A stretch of 64,000 nucleotides of DNA from Chionoecetes opilio (GCA_016584305.1 JACEEZ010004869.1:255729-319728); one strand, 5' to 3'. Counted from the first letter of the stretch, positions 32,385 to 44,138 are shown. Numbers and translations are program-made. Notes: generated by a model from the sequence alone, not told the origin.

Positions 32385-35300
32385 TCGGAAGGGAAAACTA
32401 CGGCGATGGAAGAATTTCGAGTTATTTTGCGCGAAATTCATATTCCAGGTGCTATATTACTGTGCTCTTTCTCCCTGACAACACTATAGAGAAGACCTGA
32501 GGTAATGGTGATGTGCAGAGGCTTCTAAACCCAAGAAAACAGAGTCATAACAGAGCCTCGTCAAAAGGTAAGCAACTGGTGGGTTACGTAATGTGTCCCT
32601 ATCACTTGTTTACTTCTAAATGAGACTGCGGGTGACTTTTTTCCTGGTTTAGAAGCCTTTGCACATCAACCATCACCTCAGGTCTTCTCTATGTTTGCAG
32701 CGAGCACGGAAATTATAGCACCTGGAATATCAATTTCGCCCAAAACAACTCGAAATTTTTTCATCGTCGTAGTCTTCTCTTTGTAGGTTGAAACATATTC
32801 ATGGTTTATGATAGTATTAAAATACCTTATTAATTGAGTTCCTTTTGTGTCTTTCCTCATAATAAGTAGTGGTACATCATGGTGTAAGTGTTACTTGACG
32901 AGCCAATGAATACTTTTGGGAGTCTATACCAACATCCCAACCTTTGCTTTGATTTATCTTATTACTCCAACCCATAAAACACGTTGCATAACCACCGTGA
33001 CATTACCCATCCTATTGGTACCTGGTACTGTCGTCTACCGAAAATTTTATCCCTACACAAATCGGGAAAACTCGCCGCCCGGTAATGGCTAGGTTAGATT
33101 TGCTTTGATTTATCTTATTACTCCATCCATAAACAAGTTGCATAACCACTGTGACATTACCCATCCTTGCCTCATAGTGCCTGGTACTCTCGTCTACCGA
33201 AATGCTCGTCCCAACATAAATCGGGAAAACTCGCCGACGGTAATGGTTAAGTTAGGGGTAATAATGGACGAGAGTTTCGCGGTCGTTTTCAGAGACACAG
33301 ACTATTTTTTCTTGGCCTACAATAGGTGCTTGTTTTAATGGAGTTTAGTTTTTTTTGAAAAAAAAACTAAGAAAAAAAAAAAGAAACTTAATCTAACCTT
33401 ATAGGTTTTAATGAAACCTAACCTAACCTTAACCAAAAAAGTATACCTAACCTAACCTTATAGGTTTCATTAAAACCTAAAAGACCCAGATTCAGTGTTT
33501 TTAATGGAAACGGTACCATAAAATTCGGATTTAACAAATTTTTTTTTATGGGTTTGCGCAAAATAAAACTATTTCCATTAGAACAAGCACCTATTGTAGG
33601 CCAAGAAAAAATAGTCGGTGTCTCTGAAAACGACCGCGAAACTAAAGTCCATTATAACCAGGTTAGGTTACCGTTAGGTTAGGTCAGTTAGGTTAGGTAT
33701 TCATAATCACAGGTAAAAGCTTATTAGTTATACATACATACTCCACTCCATACACACTCTTTAACCCTTCAATACATCCCACATTCCCTCCCAGTCTACT
33801 CTGTCATATGATTTGGTATTAGTCCAGATGAACACCGAACTCACTTTGGTGGACGAAACTATTTTTTTCTGGTGTGTTTTTATGTGTTTTGAATGAATCT
33901 GCTAACCATTTCTGTCGCTATTTTATTTTTTTATTTTTTAGGTAAAGGTTAGTTTTTTTTATTTATTTTTTATTTTTATTTTTTATAGTTAGGTAGAGGT
34001 TAGGTTAGGTATAGGTTAGGTATGGGTTAGGTTAGGTATAGGTAAAGGTTAGGTTAGGTTTAGGTTCATTTTTTTTTTCATTTTTGCAAAAAAAAAAAAA
34101 AAATAAAATAAATTGCGACAGAAACGGTTAGCAGATTCATTCAAAACACATAAAAACACACCAGAAAAAAATAGTTTCGTCTACCAAAGTGAGTTCGGTG
34201 TTCATCTGGACTAATACCAAATCATATGACAGAGTAGACTGGGAGGGAATGTGGGATGTATTGAAGTGTTAAAGAGTGTGTATGGAGTGGAGTATGTATG
34301 TATAACTAATAAGCTTTTACCTGTAATTTTGAATACCTAACCTAACTGACCTTTTACCTAACCGAACGGTAACCTAACCTGGTTATAATGGACGAGAGTT
34401 TCGCGGACGTTTTCAGAGACACCGACTATTTTTTCTTGGCCTACAATAGGTGCTTGTTCTAATGGAGATAGTTTTATTTTGCGCAAACCGATTAAAAATT
34501 TATTTTAAAATCCGAATTTTATGGTACCGTTTCCATTAAAACACTGAATCTGGGTCTTTAGGTTTAAAGAAACCCATAAGCTTAGGGTTAGGTATACTTT
34601 GTGGTTAAGGTTAGGTTAGGTTTCATTAAAACCTATAAGGTTAGGCAGGTTTATTATTTATTATTTATTATTATTATTATTTTTTTTTTTTTTAATCGGT
34701 TTTCGCAAAATAAAACTATCCCATTAGAACAAACACCTATTGTAGCCAAGGGAAAAAAATAGTCTGTGTCTCTGAAAACGACCGCGAAAAATCTCGTCCA
34801 TATTACCCCTAAACCTAACCATTACCGTCGGCGAGTTTTCCCGATTTAGTAGGGACGAGCATTTTGGTAGACGAGAGTACCAGGTACCATGAGGCAAGGT
34901 GGGTGGGTGTCACCGTGGTTATGCAAACTTGTTTATGGATGGAGTAATAAAATAAAACAAAGCAAAATCTAACCTAGCCATTTCCGTCGGCGAGTTTTTC
35001 CCCATTTGTGTAGGGATACAAATATCGGTAGACGACAGTACCAGGTACCAATAGGATGGGGAATGTCACGGCGGTTATGCAACTTTTTTATGGATGGAGT
35101 AATAAGATTTAAACAAAAACAAAGGTTGGTGATGTTGTATAGACTCAAGAGTACCCTTTTTCATTGGCTCGTCAAGTAACACTTACACCATGATGTACCA
35201 CTACTTATTTTGAGGAAAGACAACAAAAGGAACTCAATTAATAAGGTATTTTTAATACTATCATAACCATGAATATGTACAACCTACAAAGAGAAGACTA

Positions 35301-35685
35301 TGACGATGAAAAAATTTCGAGTTGTTTTGGGCGAAATTGATATTCCAGGTGCTATATTTCCGTGCTCGCTGACAACATAGAGAAAACCTGAGGTGATGGT
35401 TGATGTGCAAAGGCTTCTAAAACAGGAAAACAGTCACAGCTGTCTCATTAAGAAGTAAGCAAGTGGTAGGGACACATTACGTACCTACCAGTTGCTTACC
35501 TTTTGACGAGGCTCTGTTATGACTCTGTTTTCTTGGTTTAGAAGCCTCTGCACATCAGCTATTACCTCAGGTCTTCTCTATAGTGTTGTCAGCGAGAACA
35601 GAGCACAGTAATATAGCACCTGGAATATGAATTTCGCGCAAAATAACTCGAAATTCTTCCATCGCCGTAATTTTCCCTTCGTAGG
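32385..35685. repeat. 3.3-kb near-palindrome
   Basis: The left arm (32385-33935) and right arm (34100-35685) are reverse complements over about 1.55 kb, with scattered substitutions and many homopolymer-length differences. The outer ends are CTACGGCGATGGAAGAATTT and its inverse near 35660. Each arm holds a tandem duplication of about 155 bp (left arm 32948-33262) and a smaller palindrome (left arm 33262-33660). The loop (33936-34099) is made of TTAGG-like words and A/T runs. No ORF of interest. Confidence 0.85.
33262..33660. mobile_element. TGGACGAGA foldback MITE (copy in left palindrome arm)
   Basis: Starts AATGGACGAGAGTTTCGCGG and ends with the inverse, CGCGAAACTAAAGTCCATTA, with about 85-bp inverted arms and a centre of AACCTAACCTTA words. 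The mirror copy lies at about 34385-34800, and a shorter relative at 50895-51052. Confidence 0.65.
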
Positions 35686-36105
35686 TCCACCCGCGGCGAC
35701 CCCGACTTATCCCCACAATGCACCGATGTAAACAAACCGTGACGTAGTTATGGGTAGGGTCCATTGTACATATAAGTGATAATCCAATAGGACTTGTCTT
35801 GGTGACACATATAAAAATCCGCCGTGCGTCATGGATAAAAGGGTGTGAAAACCCACTTGACGCCCACAATAACGCTCCAGCCCACCGTCTCTGTCATTCA
35901 CGGGCGGCTCTGATCACGCGCTACCACTGCGGATCACAGGACTTGCAGTATTGATCAAACCTACAGTCGTAATTCAACCCACTATCCACCGATAAGTATC
36001 CTAGTTAGTTGATTAGCTAGGATAATGTGTCGGGAGATAGACATGGGTTTGATTGATTAGGTAAGAACCCTCAAATTAAATATGTATGCGACATAAATTC
36101 CCACA

Positions 36106-36124
36106 TTGGTGCCCCGAGTGAGGA
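36106..36124 (+). promoter_or_regulatory. Primer-binding site of the BEL element
   Basis: TTGGTGCCCCGAGTGAGGA directly follows the 5' LTR. TGGTGCC right after the LTR is the expected place and form for pairing with a tRNA 3' end; the tRNA species is not assigned. Confidence 0.6.
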
Positions 36125-36466
36125 ATATTGATGCTCATGTGATTCAAAGTGGTCGTTAATTGTGAGGTAGTTATGAACCTACCACAATTGGTGGTTATGA
36201 GGCTGGAGGCGGGGTGTTTTGTGACGTCAGGAATGACTCAGCAGGGTAACTACCATATGCCAGATAGTAGATAACACCAGAGGTTACGTACTAGTTAGTT
36301 GTAGTAGTTAGGTGGTGGTTGCAATTATATACGCCTTGCTCCGCGTCTTGTTAGGCCAAGTAGGCACTACCGCCACTTAGGAGATAATAATTACTTATCA
36401 ACTAATAATTATTTTTAGTAACGTAATCTTGCATTTAATATTTTATTTGAGTTAATTAACTAAATC

Positions 36467-37768
36467 ATGGTGAAGTTAGCTAAGCACTCATTATCAGCTA
36501 AGTTAGCAATGCTCACACGAATTTTTAATAAATGTGAGGACGCAATTAAGGCAATTCCTATTGATTATATTAATTTAAAAACAGGTCTACCATTGCTAAA
36601 TGAGCAATGGGAAAAATATGAGGAGGCTTACTGCCTATATGAAGTTCAATTAAGACAAGTTGGGGATAAAGAAATTATTCAGCAATGTGTTATCAAACAT
36701 GAACACGAATGTCAAAGATATTTCGATAAAGTAATTGAATATGAGGGATTACTGGAGTGTGCTCATATTCCATCTACAGCTATAGCTTCTTTAACCCAAA
36801 GTTTGCAAGGTTGCAAGCAAGAACCCCCCCACAGGGAGATCACGATTATTACGCCTGAGGGTAATCAGCTATATCAGCCACCCTCAGAGTTTAAAGATCC
36901 CTCGTTAGTGGGTATTTATCCTGCGCCTGTTACGCAAATCAAACAGACTGTAATTACGATTCAAACTTCTCAGCCTACCAGTAAACCACTTAGACCTACT
37001 CAAATAATAGATACAAACCCTATATCCAGGGCTACTAATAGTGAAGTACGAATAATAAATTGTGTCTTATGTGAGGGGGAACATACGCCCTCTACATGTA
37101 ATATCTATTCAGATTGTTACACGAGAGTTGAAAGGTTAATGCGCCTTGGTAATTGCCTAACCTGTCTCCGTGGTAAACATGCTTCAAATGCATGCCCTAT
37201 AAACTTAAGAACTTGTAGGAAATGTAAACAATCTATTCATAGCATCGCTCTTTGTCCTAACAGTGATAATAACTCAGACCCTACAGTAATTAAAATGGCA
37301 GTCACTAATAAGAGTAGTTCAGCAGCTGTTCCCACTGCGGATTTGAATGTGAGCCATAATGGTCATTCCGTCAATGTAAAGACGATGTTTGACAGTGGTG
37401 CACAAAGATCCTTCATAAGCAGGGAGATAGTTGAATTATTACAACTACCCATAATTAATAAAATGAACTTAGCCATATCAGGTTTTCTTGCCAATAATGA
37501 GGCTGAAACCTTTGACATAGTTCAACCCTTAGTCCAATTGGGAAGATGTAAATGTAGGGTAGCTGCTGTAGTAGTAAATGATATTGGTATCAGTTTAACT
37601 GTTAATGGGCTAAAAGACACAGCTGAAATGCTGAGGGATAATGGTGTTAAACTAGTTAGTAATACCATCAAAGACGTTGATGGTCCTTTCCAATTAATAA
37701 TAGGAGCCGATTATTTTTGGCGTTGCCTAAGGAAGGTCATCAAAATACATAACGTCTCAATTTCATAG
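36467..37768 (+). CDS. BEL/Pao Gag-protease polyprotein (partial)
   Basis: 433 codons, intact. Residues 1-130 are a helical Gag region. From about residue 199 comes a cysteine-rich block, C-V-L-C-E-G-E-H (199), C-L-T-C-L-R-G-K-H-A-S-N-A-C (230) and C-R-K-C, the paired zinc knuckles of Pao-type Gag. At residue 309 is D-S-G-A-Q-R-S-F-I-S, the retropepsin active site (D-S-G-A), followed by L-L-Q-L-P and the I-I-G-A-D-Y-F-W flap/end motif. In an active element it would package RNA and self-cleave. The ORF ends with TAG right after the protease, and RT does not follow, so the element cannot copy itself. ATG context and LTR distance fit this start. Confidence 0.9.
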   Translation: MVKLAKHSLSAKLAMLTRIFNKCEDAIKAIPIDYINLKTGLPLLNEQWEKYEEAYCLYEVQLRQVGDKEIIQQCVIKHEHECQRYFDKVIEYEGLLECAHIPSTAIASLTQSLQGCKQEPPHREITIITPEGNQLYQPPSEFKDPSLVGIYPAPVTQIKQTVITIQTSQPTSKPLRPTQIIDTNPISRATNSEVRIINCVLCEGEHTPSTCNIYSDCYTRVERLMRLGNCLTCLRGKHASNACPINLRTCRKCKQSIHSIALCPNSDNNSDPTVIKMAVTNKSSSAAVPTADLNVSHNGHSVNVKTMFDSGAQRSFISREIVELLQLPIINKMNLAISGFLANNEAETFDIVQPLVQLGRCKCRVAAVVVNDIGISLTVNGLKDTAEMLRDNGVKLVSNTIKDVDGPFQLIIGADYFWRCLRKVIKIHNVSIS

Positions 37769-37883
37769 TTGCTGGTGGTAAGGTAATAAGGGACCCATCC
37801 ACAATACCCATACAGCCCAACAACAGGAGAGTATTCCTAGTCATGCACAACCCCTATTAATTACAAAAATTGGAACCACTTTC

Positions 37884-38868
37884 TTGCCCACACCAATAAG
37901 TGAGGTTTTACAGGAAAGTGGTATTCCAGTTCATAATGAATATATTGCCACTAATGGAAATCCTAATAATAATGTGTCGGGAGAGAATAATAACCTCAAA
38001 TTGAACACAGGATTATGGTTTAAAGGCCCTACCTGGCTGAAAGAGTGTAATATTGATCCTATACAGGTTTCCACTCAGTCAGACATATCTGAAGAATAAT
38101 AAGGGAACCTGAATTGATCCAGATCCTGTGATAGACATAGAAAGGTTTTCCTTATTGAGCAAACTAATTTTAGGGCTACTTAAAATAGTCTTCCAAACCA
38201 TTAAAAAGGGATAGCTCTGATCCTTTGAAGTTTTGGATCAGAACAATACAGAAGCAGGTATTTCCTGAGGATATCAGCTCTTGGCCCAGCCAAACCCCAT
38301 AGGAACAAATTGACCAAATTATTAGGTCTGTACTTTGATATGAGGGCATAATTTGGTGTCGAGGTCGAAAATTTTCAAGTGGTCTTCCAAATACCAACTG
38401 CCATTCCCAAACGCCATCATCTTACTAAATTGTTGGTGGAAAGAATATCATAGAAACTCATTACATGGCGGAAAAGGCTACAATATTAACCGATATCAGG
38501 TGTCAATTTTTGGGTAAATCACGGTAGACAGGCAGCAAATATTACCTCAAATCTCTCATTAAATTTAAAGATCTGAGTATAGGACTAGTCTCCTATCTAG
38601 GTCCCCCTGAACTTCCCGCTGATAATGAGCTCCTAAAAACCATTTTAGGTCAATGGTGATGACTATACTGAGGATACTATAACAAACAGGAGATAAAATC
38701 TCCCCCGATCAAGTATATGTCAGCATATTTTACTGGTACTACCTCTATCAAGACTATTCATTTTAAAATAGCCAAAGACCACAGTGCCCAAGCCACTATT
38801 GAAATGTTCCGGCGCTATGTGGCCCGGGGTGATGGGCACATGAAGCGAACCCTTTAGTTTTCACCGGC
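37884..38868 (+). pseudogene. BEL/Pao integrase remnant
   Basis: After the protease the text jumps to KGPTWLKE, the segment that lies between RNase H and integrase in Pao elements, then in shifting frames N-K-L-T-K-L-L-G-L-Y-F-D, HHLTKLLVERIS, FWVNHGRQA, G-D-D-Y-T-E-D and KIAKDHSAQATIEMFRRYVA. These follow the order of the Pao integrase zinc-binding and catalytic core. Multiple stops. It is cut off 6 bp before the 3' LTR, so the C-terminal part and polypurine tract are missing. Confidence 0.75.
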
Positions 38869-38874
38869 CCCCAG

Positions 38875-39645
38875 TGTGGAAAAATTTTCCATCAGCCACC
38901 CTCTCATAATTTGTTGAGTGGTGGTTTTTTTCCTCCCCCCCCCCCTTGTGATTGAGGTATTTTCCGCTCGTCATAGGGGAGTGTGTATAGGGATGTATAT
39001 ATAATTATAATGGTAATGGGTAATATTAAGGTAATTTAAGTAAATTATTAGTACTGGGATAGGATAAATTAATATTCTCAGTGCTATTAACCATTTGCAT
39101 CTTATATAATTAGCACTAGTTTGAAGCGCGGTCATTGGCCGCCGCCCATTAGATACTAGCCACTAAGATTTCTGTACGTGGCTATAGGTAGGGTCGCGAT
39201 CGCTGCCGACCGCCCACAGGGAGAGTCAGTATCATTCCAGCCCTCATGGGACTAACATCTTTTCTCTGATTAATATGAAGAGATTTTGTACATATGTAGT
39301 TAATTGTACATATAAGTGATACACCAATAGGACTTGTCTTGGCGACACATATAACAATCCGCCGTGCGTCATGGATAACAGGGTGTGAAAACCCACTTGA
39401 CGCCCACAATAACGCTCCAGCCCACCGCCTCTGTCATTCACGGGCGGCTCTGATCACGCGCTACCACTGCGGATCACAGGACTTGCAGTATTGATCAAAC
39501 CTACAGCCGAAATTCAACCCACTATCCACCGATAAGTATCCTAGTTAGTTGATTAGCTGAGATAATGTGTCGGGAGATAGACATGGGTTTGATTGATTAG
39601 GTAAGAACCCTCAAATTAAATATGTATGTGACATAAATTCCCACA
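38875..39645 (+). repeat. 3' LTR of the BEL element
   Basis: 771 bp, TGTGG...CCACA, complete. It is the best guide to what the interrupted 5' LTR once looked like, except for 39152-39304. Confidence 0.9.
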
Positions 39646-39650
39646 AGGAG

Positions 39651-39787
39651 GATGACAGGCATGATCATTAACGGGGGAAGTAGGACAATTAACAAATAGG
39701 AAGTAGGAGGAGTCTTTGGAAAGGAATGGTAGTGCCATATTGCTTGTATGGGTCTAAGATAACCTATTATCGGGAGGGAGACATTAC
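39651..39787 (+). pseudogene. LINE C, part 2
   Basis: Resumes the LINE after the BEL target duplication and stops at D-I-T at 39787, where the TAA-flanked MITE enters. Confidence 0.65.
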
Positions 39788-39790
39788 TAA

Positions 39791-39966
39791 AGGCGTTTTC
39801 TGCGGGGATCCTGATTGCAACCGAAAATTTTTCGGTTGCTCAAATTTCGATCCCTGATCCAGGGAAGATGATTGGCCCGACCCGCAATCATTTGTTGTTG
39901 TTGTTGTGACCGTTTGTAACCGAAAATTTTCCGATTGCAACCAAAAATCCCCCGCAGAAAACGCCT
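39791..39966. mobile_element. PIF/Harbinger-type MITE, 176 bp
   Basis: Ends AGGCGTTTTCTGCGGGG and CCCCCGCAGAAAACGCCT are inverted repeats; TAA flanks both sides (39788-39790, 39967-39969), the Harbinger target duplication. Removing it together with one TAA leaves the LINE reading frame continuous across the site. Confidence 0.85.
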
Positions 39967-39969
39967 TAA

Positions 39970-40394
39970 GCTAGAGAGGACACAGAACATTATCGGTAGA
40001 TGGGGATTAGGAGCCCCAACCAGCACAGCTGTGGAGGCCATTCGAGGAGATATGGGGTGGAGCACCTTCAGGGAAAGGATTTTAAAAGGGAAACTTAACC
40101 TCCTGAAGAAAATAGAGGGACTTAGTGAGGATAGATGGGTGAAGCAGATCCTGAAGGAGGTTGGGAAAAGCTCAACATGGATAAAGGAATTAGAGAGGTG
40201 GAAAAGAAGGGAAAACCTAGTAGAAACCTGGGACAGGATAAGAACCAAGGAGATGAGGATAAGAATAGAAGACAATGGACTAGCTAGGTGGAGAGCAGGT
40301 ATGGAGGGTAAATCCACGTTAAAGTGGTACTGTAGGAAAGAGAAGCCTGAGGCACTTCACTGGCATGCAGGTGATTGGGGAAGCAGACTGTTGG
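39970..40394 (+). pseudogene. LINE C, part 3 (C-terminus)
   Basis: Open from 39970: W-G-L-G-A-P-T-S-T-A-V-E-A-I-R-G-D-M-G-W, the usual post-RT block, through GLARWRAGMEGKSTLKWY. It ends at 40394 next to a CAGAGCTGGGCAG start. Confidence 0.75.
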
Positions 40395-40570
40395 CAGAGC
40401 TGGGCAGTATTTAAATAGGATTGTATTTAAATACATATTTAAATACGTATTTAAATACATTTGTGTATTTATAAATGTATTTATAAATACATTGGTTGTC
40501 ATGTATTTACATACAGTATTTAAATACTTCTATGAGTACTTAAATACATTGTATTTAAATACAATAAGGA
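40395..40570. repeat. TATTTAAATAC palindromic tandem repeat, hAT-like left end
   Basis: CAGAGCTGGGCAG at 40395 resembles a hAT terminus. It is followed by about ten spaced copies of the palindrome TATTTAAATA in 160 bp. No inverted right end or 8-bp duplication found, so it is a truncated element. 40570-41550 holds no gene that I can support. Confidence 0.6.
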
Positions 40571-41550
40571 AATAGATCCTGAATGCCTGCTACAGTCTGA
40601 CAGAGCGGGATGCAAATACCCGTGATTTGGAAGAGTATGTGGTATACGGGTGTCAACAGCCAATCACGCTCGTCACAACTCGTGACGTCACATAAAGGGG
40701 TGGAGCCGTGGCCACCGAGATGATAAGGCCTGGTGGATCGCCTGTGACGTCACACCATAAGGATACCACCCGCTCCGCTCCCCGTACAAGTTTACCTACC
40801 TAATATAATGTTTATCAGCATAAAAGATATACAGTTATCTTCGGAAATGTTTGTTCTATAATATTATCAAATAAAAAACCGTAAAACACACTAAAGAAAT
40901 GCCATTATGTGTGGTGGTTGGAGGCGTGTGTGTGTGTATGAAGGCCGAGTGAGGCTGGCAGGAGGCAGCGCGGGGTGGGTGGCTGCCGGGTGGGAGGCGG
41001 GGGAGGGGGCCAGAGGACGAGAGGGTGGCGGGCTGGCGACTGCCTGCGCTTACCAGGACAGAGAGAGTTGGAACGTGGTCGCGTGCGGGTGTGAGAGAAA
41101 GGAGAGGCCTGGTCCAGGGCGTTCGAGTGTGGTGTGGGGGTGTGGTTGGATTGTGGTGGAAGGGGACTGTGTGTGGTTGTAGTGGAATGACCAGTGACTG
41201 TAGTTTACGCAGTGTAGTCTTTTCAACCGTCTACAAGAGATGGGAAGCTAACTGTGTACTGTGACTTTGTACTGTGTGTGGCTTGTTCATTAAACTAAGA
41301 GATGCCTCATTGTCTTCCTTCGCCTTTGTGTGTTGACCTCGTGAGATATACTTAGCTCGCCTCACCCTACACACCGAACTCCTGAAGAAGGCGCTGTAGG
41401 AGTAAGTCTCTTGCAGTGGTTATTGTAATGTAACACACCTCTTTCTGTACAGCCTTCAGCCTGTGACACCTGTGTTGGTGTGGTAAGGTCCAGGAGAGGA
41501 ATGTAGAGCGTAACAATTACATATCCTTATTAATTTTTTTACCATTGGGG

Positions 41551-41891
41551 AGGCGGTAGCGGAGTGGTTAGCGTCTCCGACTGGCGTTCTCGGTGACCCG
41601 AGTTCGATCCCCGAAGAAAACCAAAAACCTTTCTGCATCGTCGAGTGGCCTAAGAACACCCACATGCCCTGCCCATCAACTCTATCTTAGGTTGCGAATG
41701 CATCGGAGGACACAGGGGGGGCGGCATGAGCCTCTAATCACAGGCGTCACTATAAGAATCCTGCCTACGCCACCACGGGCGAGGACCAACCATCAGAGCC
41801 CTCAAGTGAACCTCCAGAGCCTACCATCCGAGCTCTGGGTCACCACTGCCTACAGGCGCTATAGGCATAAATGTAAAAAAAAAAAAAAAAC
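41551..41891 (+). mobile_element. tRNA-derived SINE with poly-A tail
   Basis: The head reads GGGAGGCGGTAGCGGAGTGG (A box TAGCGGAGTGG) and, 45 bases on, GAGTTCGATCC (B box), like a Ser/Leu-type tRNA. A 270-bp unrelated body follows, ending in ATGTA16. About 340 bp. No anticodon arm of a functional tRNA is preserved. Confidence 0.75.
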
Positions 41892-42403
41892 TATATTTCC
41901 TCTTTCAGTATGTATTGTTATGTATTCATACCTGATACCTTGTTATTATATCATGGTAATTCAATACGTCTGATACAATGTACTGCTAGAATCAATCTAT
42001 GTGTTTTTATACTGTAATACCCACACACGATAATGCTAATGTATGGCTATAGGATGTACGAATATTGCTATCTGAATGGCTCAGTGCATTTTTTAACAAC
42101 ACAACTGGGCGACCAAAATGTCTCCCAGTGATGGAAAACTGTCGCCCAGTAAGAACAATTTTAAGCTACTGGGTGACAAGATATGTGTTCATAAAATCCT
42201 TCCTGGATACAATGGTTCATCTTATCTGTGTGTGTTAGATCCAGAAGTGTATTCTTATTACTGCATATGATCATTATTTATACACAACATACACAAGGGT
42301 GAAGTTGATGTATCCAAAAAACTATATTTTAACAGGTAGGCCTTTACCTTTCTGGATATCCAAAGAATGTCGATTTCTGTGATCTGTGTTTCAGTGATCT
42401 GTG

Positions 42404-42866
42404 TTTGGTGGGCCTTCGGCCCACTAAACACACTCTCCAGATAGCCCCTTCTAACTTTCCTGAAATCATGGATGTAGAAATGTATGTATTAACGCCAACC
42501 CATTCACATCACCCCCAACCCATTCATCACCCCCACCCATTCACCACCATTACCCATCACCCCCACCCATTCACTCACCCATTACCATCACCCCCACCTA
42601 TTCCTCACCCATCACCCCACCATCACCCCCACCCTTCACTCACCCATCACCCCACCCTTACCATCACCCCACTCATTCACTCCCCATCCCATCACCTACA
42701 TAAGTTCCTCAATTCTCGCAACCACTTTTTTTTCCATTCTCGCTAATCTGCTAAATAAAAAAATATAAAAATCGGATCATCCCCAAAATGCCCTAAAACC
42801 TTCCCCTGGTCAACCTGTTCCAAACTGTCCCATATGATGAATTGCGCCACGGGGGCGAAACCCTAT

Positions 42867-42905
<39 letters not shown>

Positions 42906-42936
42906 ATACACACACACCCATTTCGCTTATTTTTAA
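42404..42936 (+). repeat. Hairpin-headed repeat family, copy A (5'-truncated)
   Basis: Starts inside the second hairpin (TTGGTGGGCCTTCGGCCCAC), then the common block AGATAGCCCCTTCTAACTTT, an array of CATCACCCCCACCCATTCAC units, a common block ending CACGGGGGCGAAACC, a CA run, and the 3' word TTTCGCTTAT. Abuts copy B. Confidence 0.75.
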
Positions 42937-42937
42937 G

Positions 42938-43565
42938 ACTAGCCGAAAAGCCGCCTTTGGGCGGACTTTTTGGCTAGCTCCTGCGAGGGCTTTTGGTGGC
43001 CTTCGCCACCAAAACACAGACTCCCAGATAGCCCCTTCTAACTTTCCTAAAATCATGATGTAGAAATGTTATGTATTAACGGCAACCCAAATTCACATCA
43101 CCCCCAACCCATTCACGTCACCATTACCCATCACCCCCCACCCATTCACTCACCCTTTACCCATCACCCCCCAACCATTCACTCATCCTTACCCATCACC
43201 ACACACCCATTCACTCACCCATTACCCATCACCCCCATCTATTCCCTCACCCATCACCCCCCACCCATTCACTCACCCATCACCCCACACCCATTACCCA
43301 TCACCCCACCCATTACCCATCACCCTACATCAAGGCTTCCTCAATTCTCGCAACCCACTTTTTTCACAATTATCGCTAATAGGCAGCTAAAAAAAAAGAA
43401 GAAAAAAAGTGATCGGATCATCTCATAAGTGGGCTTAAAACCTTCACCTGGTCAACCTGGTTCCAAAAATGTGGTATATGATGGGATTCCGCCACGGGGG
43501 GCGGAACCTATACCACACACACACAGACATACACACACACTTTCGCTTTTATTAATATTTAGAAG
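42938..43565 (+). repeat. Hairpin-headed repeat family, copy B
   Basis: Full-length: hairpin 1 (42940-42976, CTAGCC...GGCTAG with inner GCCGCC/GGGCGG), hairpin 2 (TTTTGGTGGCC TTCGCCACCAAAA, 42991-43014), common block, CCATTCACTCACC array, CA run, and end CACTTTCGCTTTTATTAATA. Confidence 0.8.
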
Positions 43566-44138
43566 AAGATATGGCCAGGCTGTGCAGGTATTGTAGTGAT
43601 ACCTTATTCACATAGATACACAGTGGGGGCCTTGTTCACATAATATCCGTCAATCAGCTGTTTTAGCCTCCCTGCAGCTGCTGCACATTTGGCGCCATTC
43701 TACCGCTGCGCAGAATGTAAACACAGGCAGGAGGGGCTTCGCCGCTTCAGGCCTGCGCTACTCCAGGTAAAATATGGTTTATTACCCACTGCCACTGTTT
43801 TCACGGGTACAAGTGCTACGCCTATTGTCTTTATGTTATAGAGAACAGTGTGAGGTGGGCGTGAGGGCGGGAATGGGTGTAAACAGTGCGGCATAAAGGT
43901 GGTGGCGGAGGCGTCTGTACAGTGACAACCCCGCGTAGCGCCGAGGTTGTAAGGAGGGTGAGGTTAGGCCGCTGTTATGCTGCTAGTGAGGTTATAGTGG
44001 TGTGTGTCGTCGTCAATTATGCTCAAAAACATTCTATTTATATGTGGAAACAGGAAATAAGAGGCTAATAGAAACTGGCGCACTTTAACCTAACGTCCGT
44101 TGCTCTCTCCTCGCTCGCCCTCTCCCCGGTAAATCTTT

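Larger units (their letters stand above)
31827..36105 (+). repeat. 5' LTR of the BEL element, interrupted
   Basis: 31827-32096 matches 38875-39151 and 35762-36105 matches 39305-39645. The middle differs: the 3' LTR has about 150 bp of its own sequence there, while the 5' copy has the large palindrome with short flanks. The insertion therefore replaced, or came with loss of, part of the LTR. Confidence 0.85.
31827..39645 (+). mobile_element. BEL/Pao LTR retrotransposon, internally deleted, with insertion in its 5' LTR region
   Basis: LTRs begin TGTGG and end CCACA. The 3' LTR is 38875-39645 (771 bp). The 5' LTR starts at 31827 and ends at 36105, being interrupted by about 3.6 kb of foreign DNA. 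AGGAG flanks the element on both sides (31822-31826, 39646-39650), the 5-bp duplication normal for BEL/Pao. Internally only gag-protease (36467-37768) and integrase remnants (37884-38868) remain; RT and RNase H are missing. Inserted in LINE C in the same orientation. Confidence 0.9.

Noticed and set aside
40907..41374. Solo LTR (TGTGTGG...CCTACACA)
   Set aside because: No target duplication, no second copy in the window, and the left part is a GT-rich low-complexity stretch.
41551..41625. tRNA-Ser/Leu gene
   Set aside because: A and B boxes are good, but the anticodon arm and acceptor stem do not close and a SINE body with poly-A follows.
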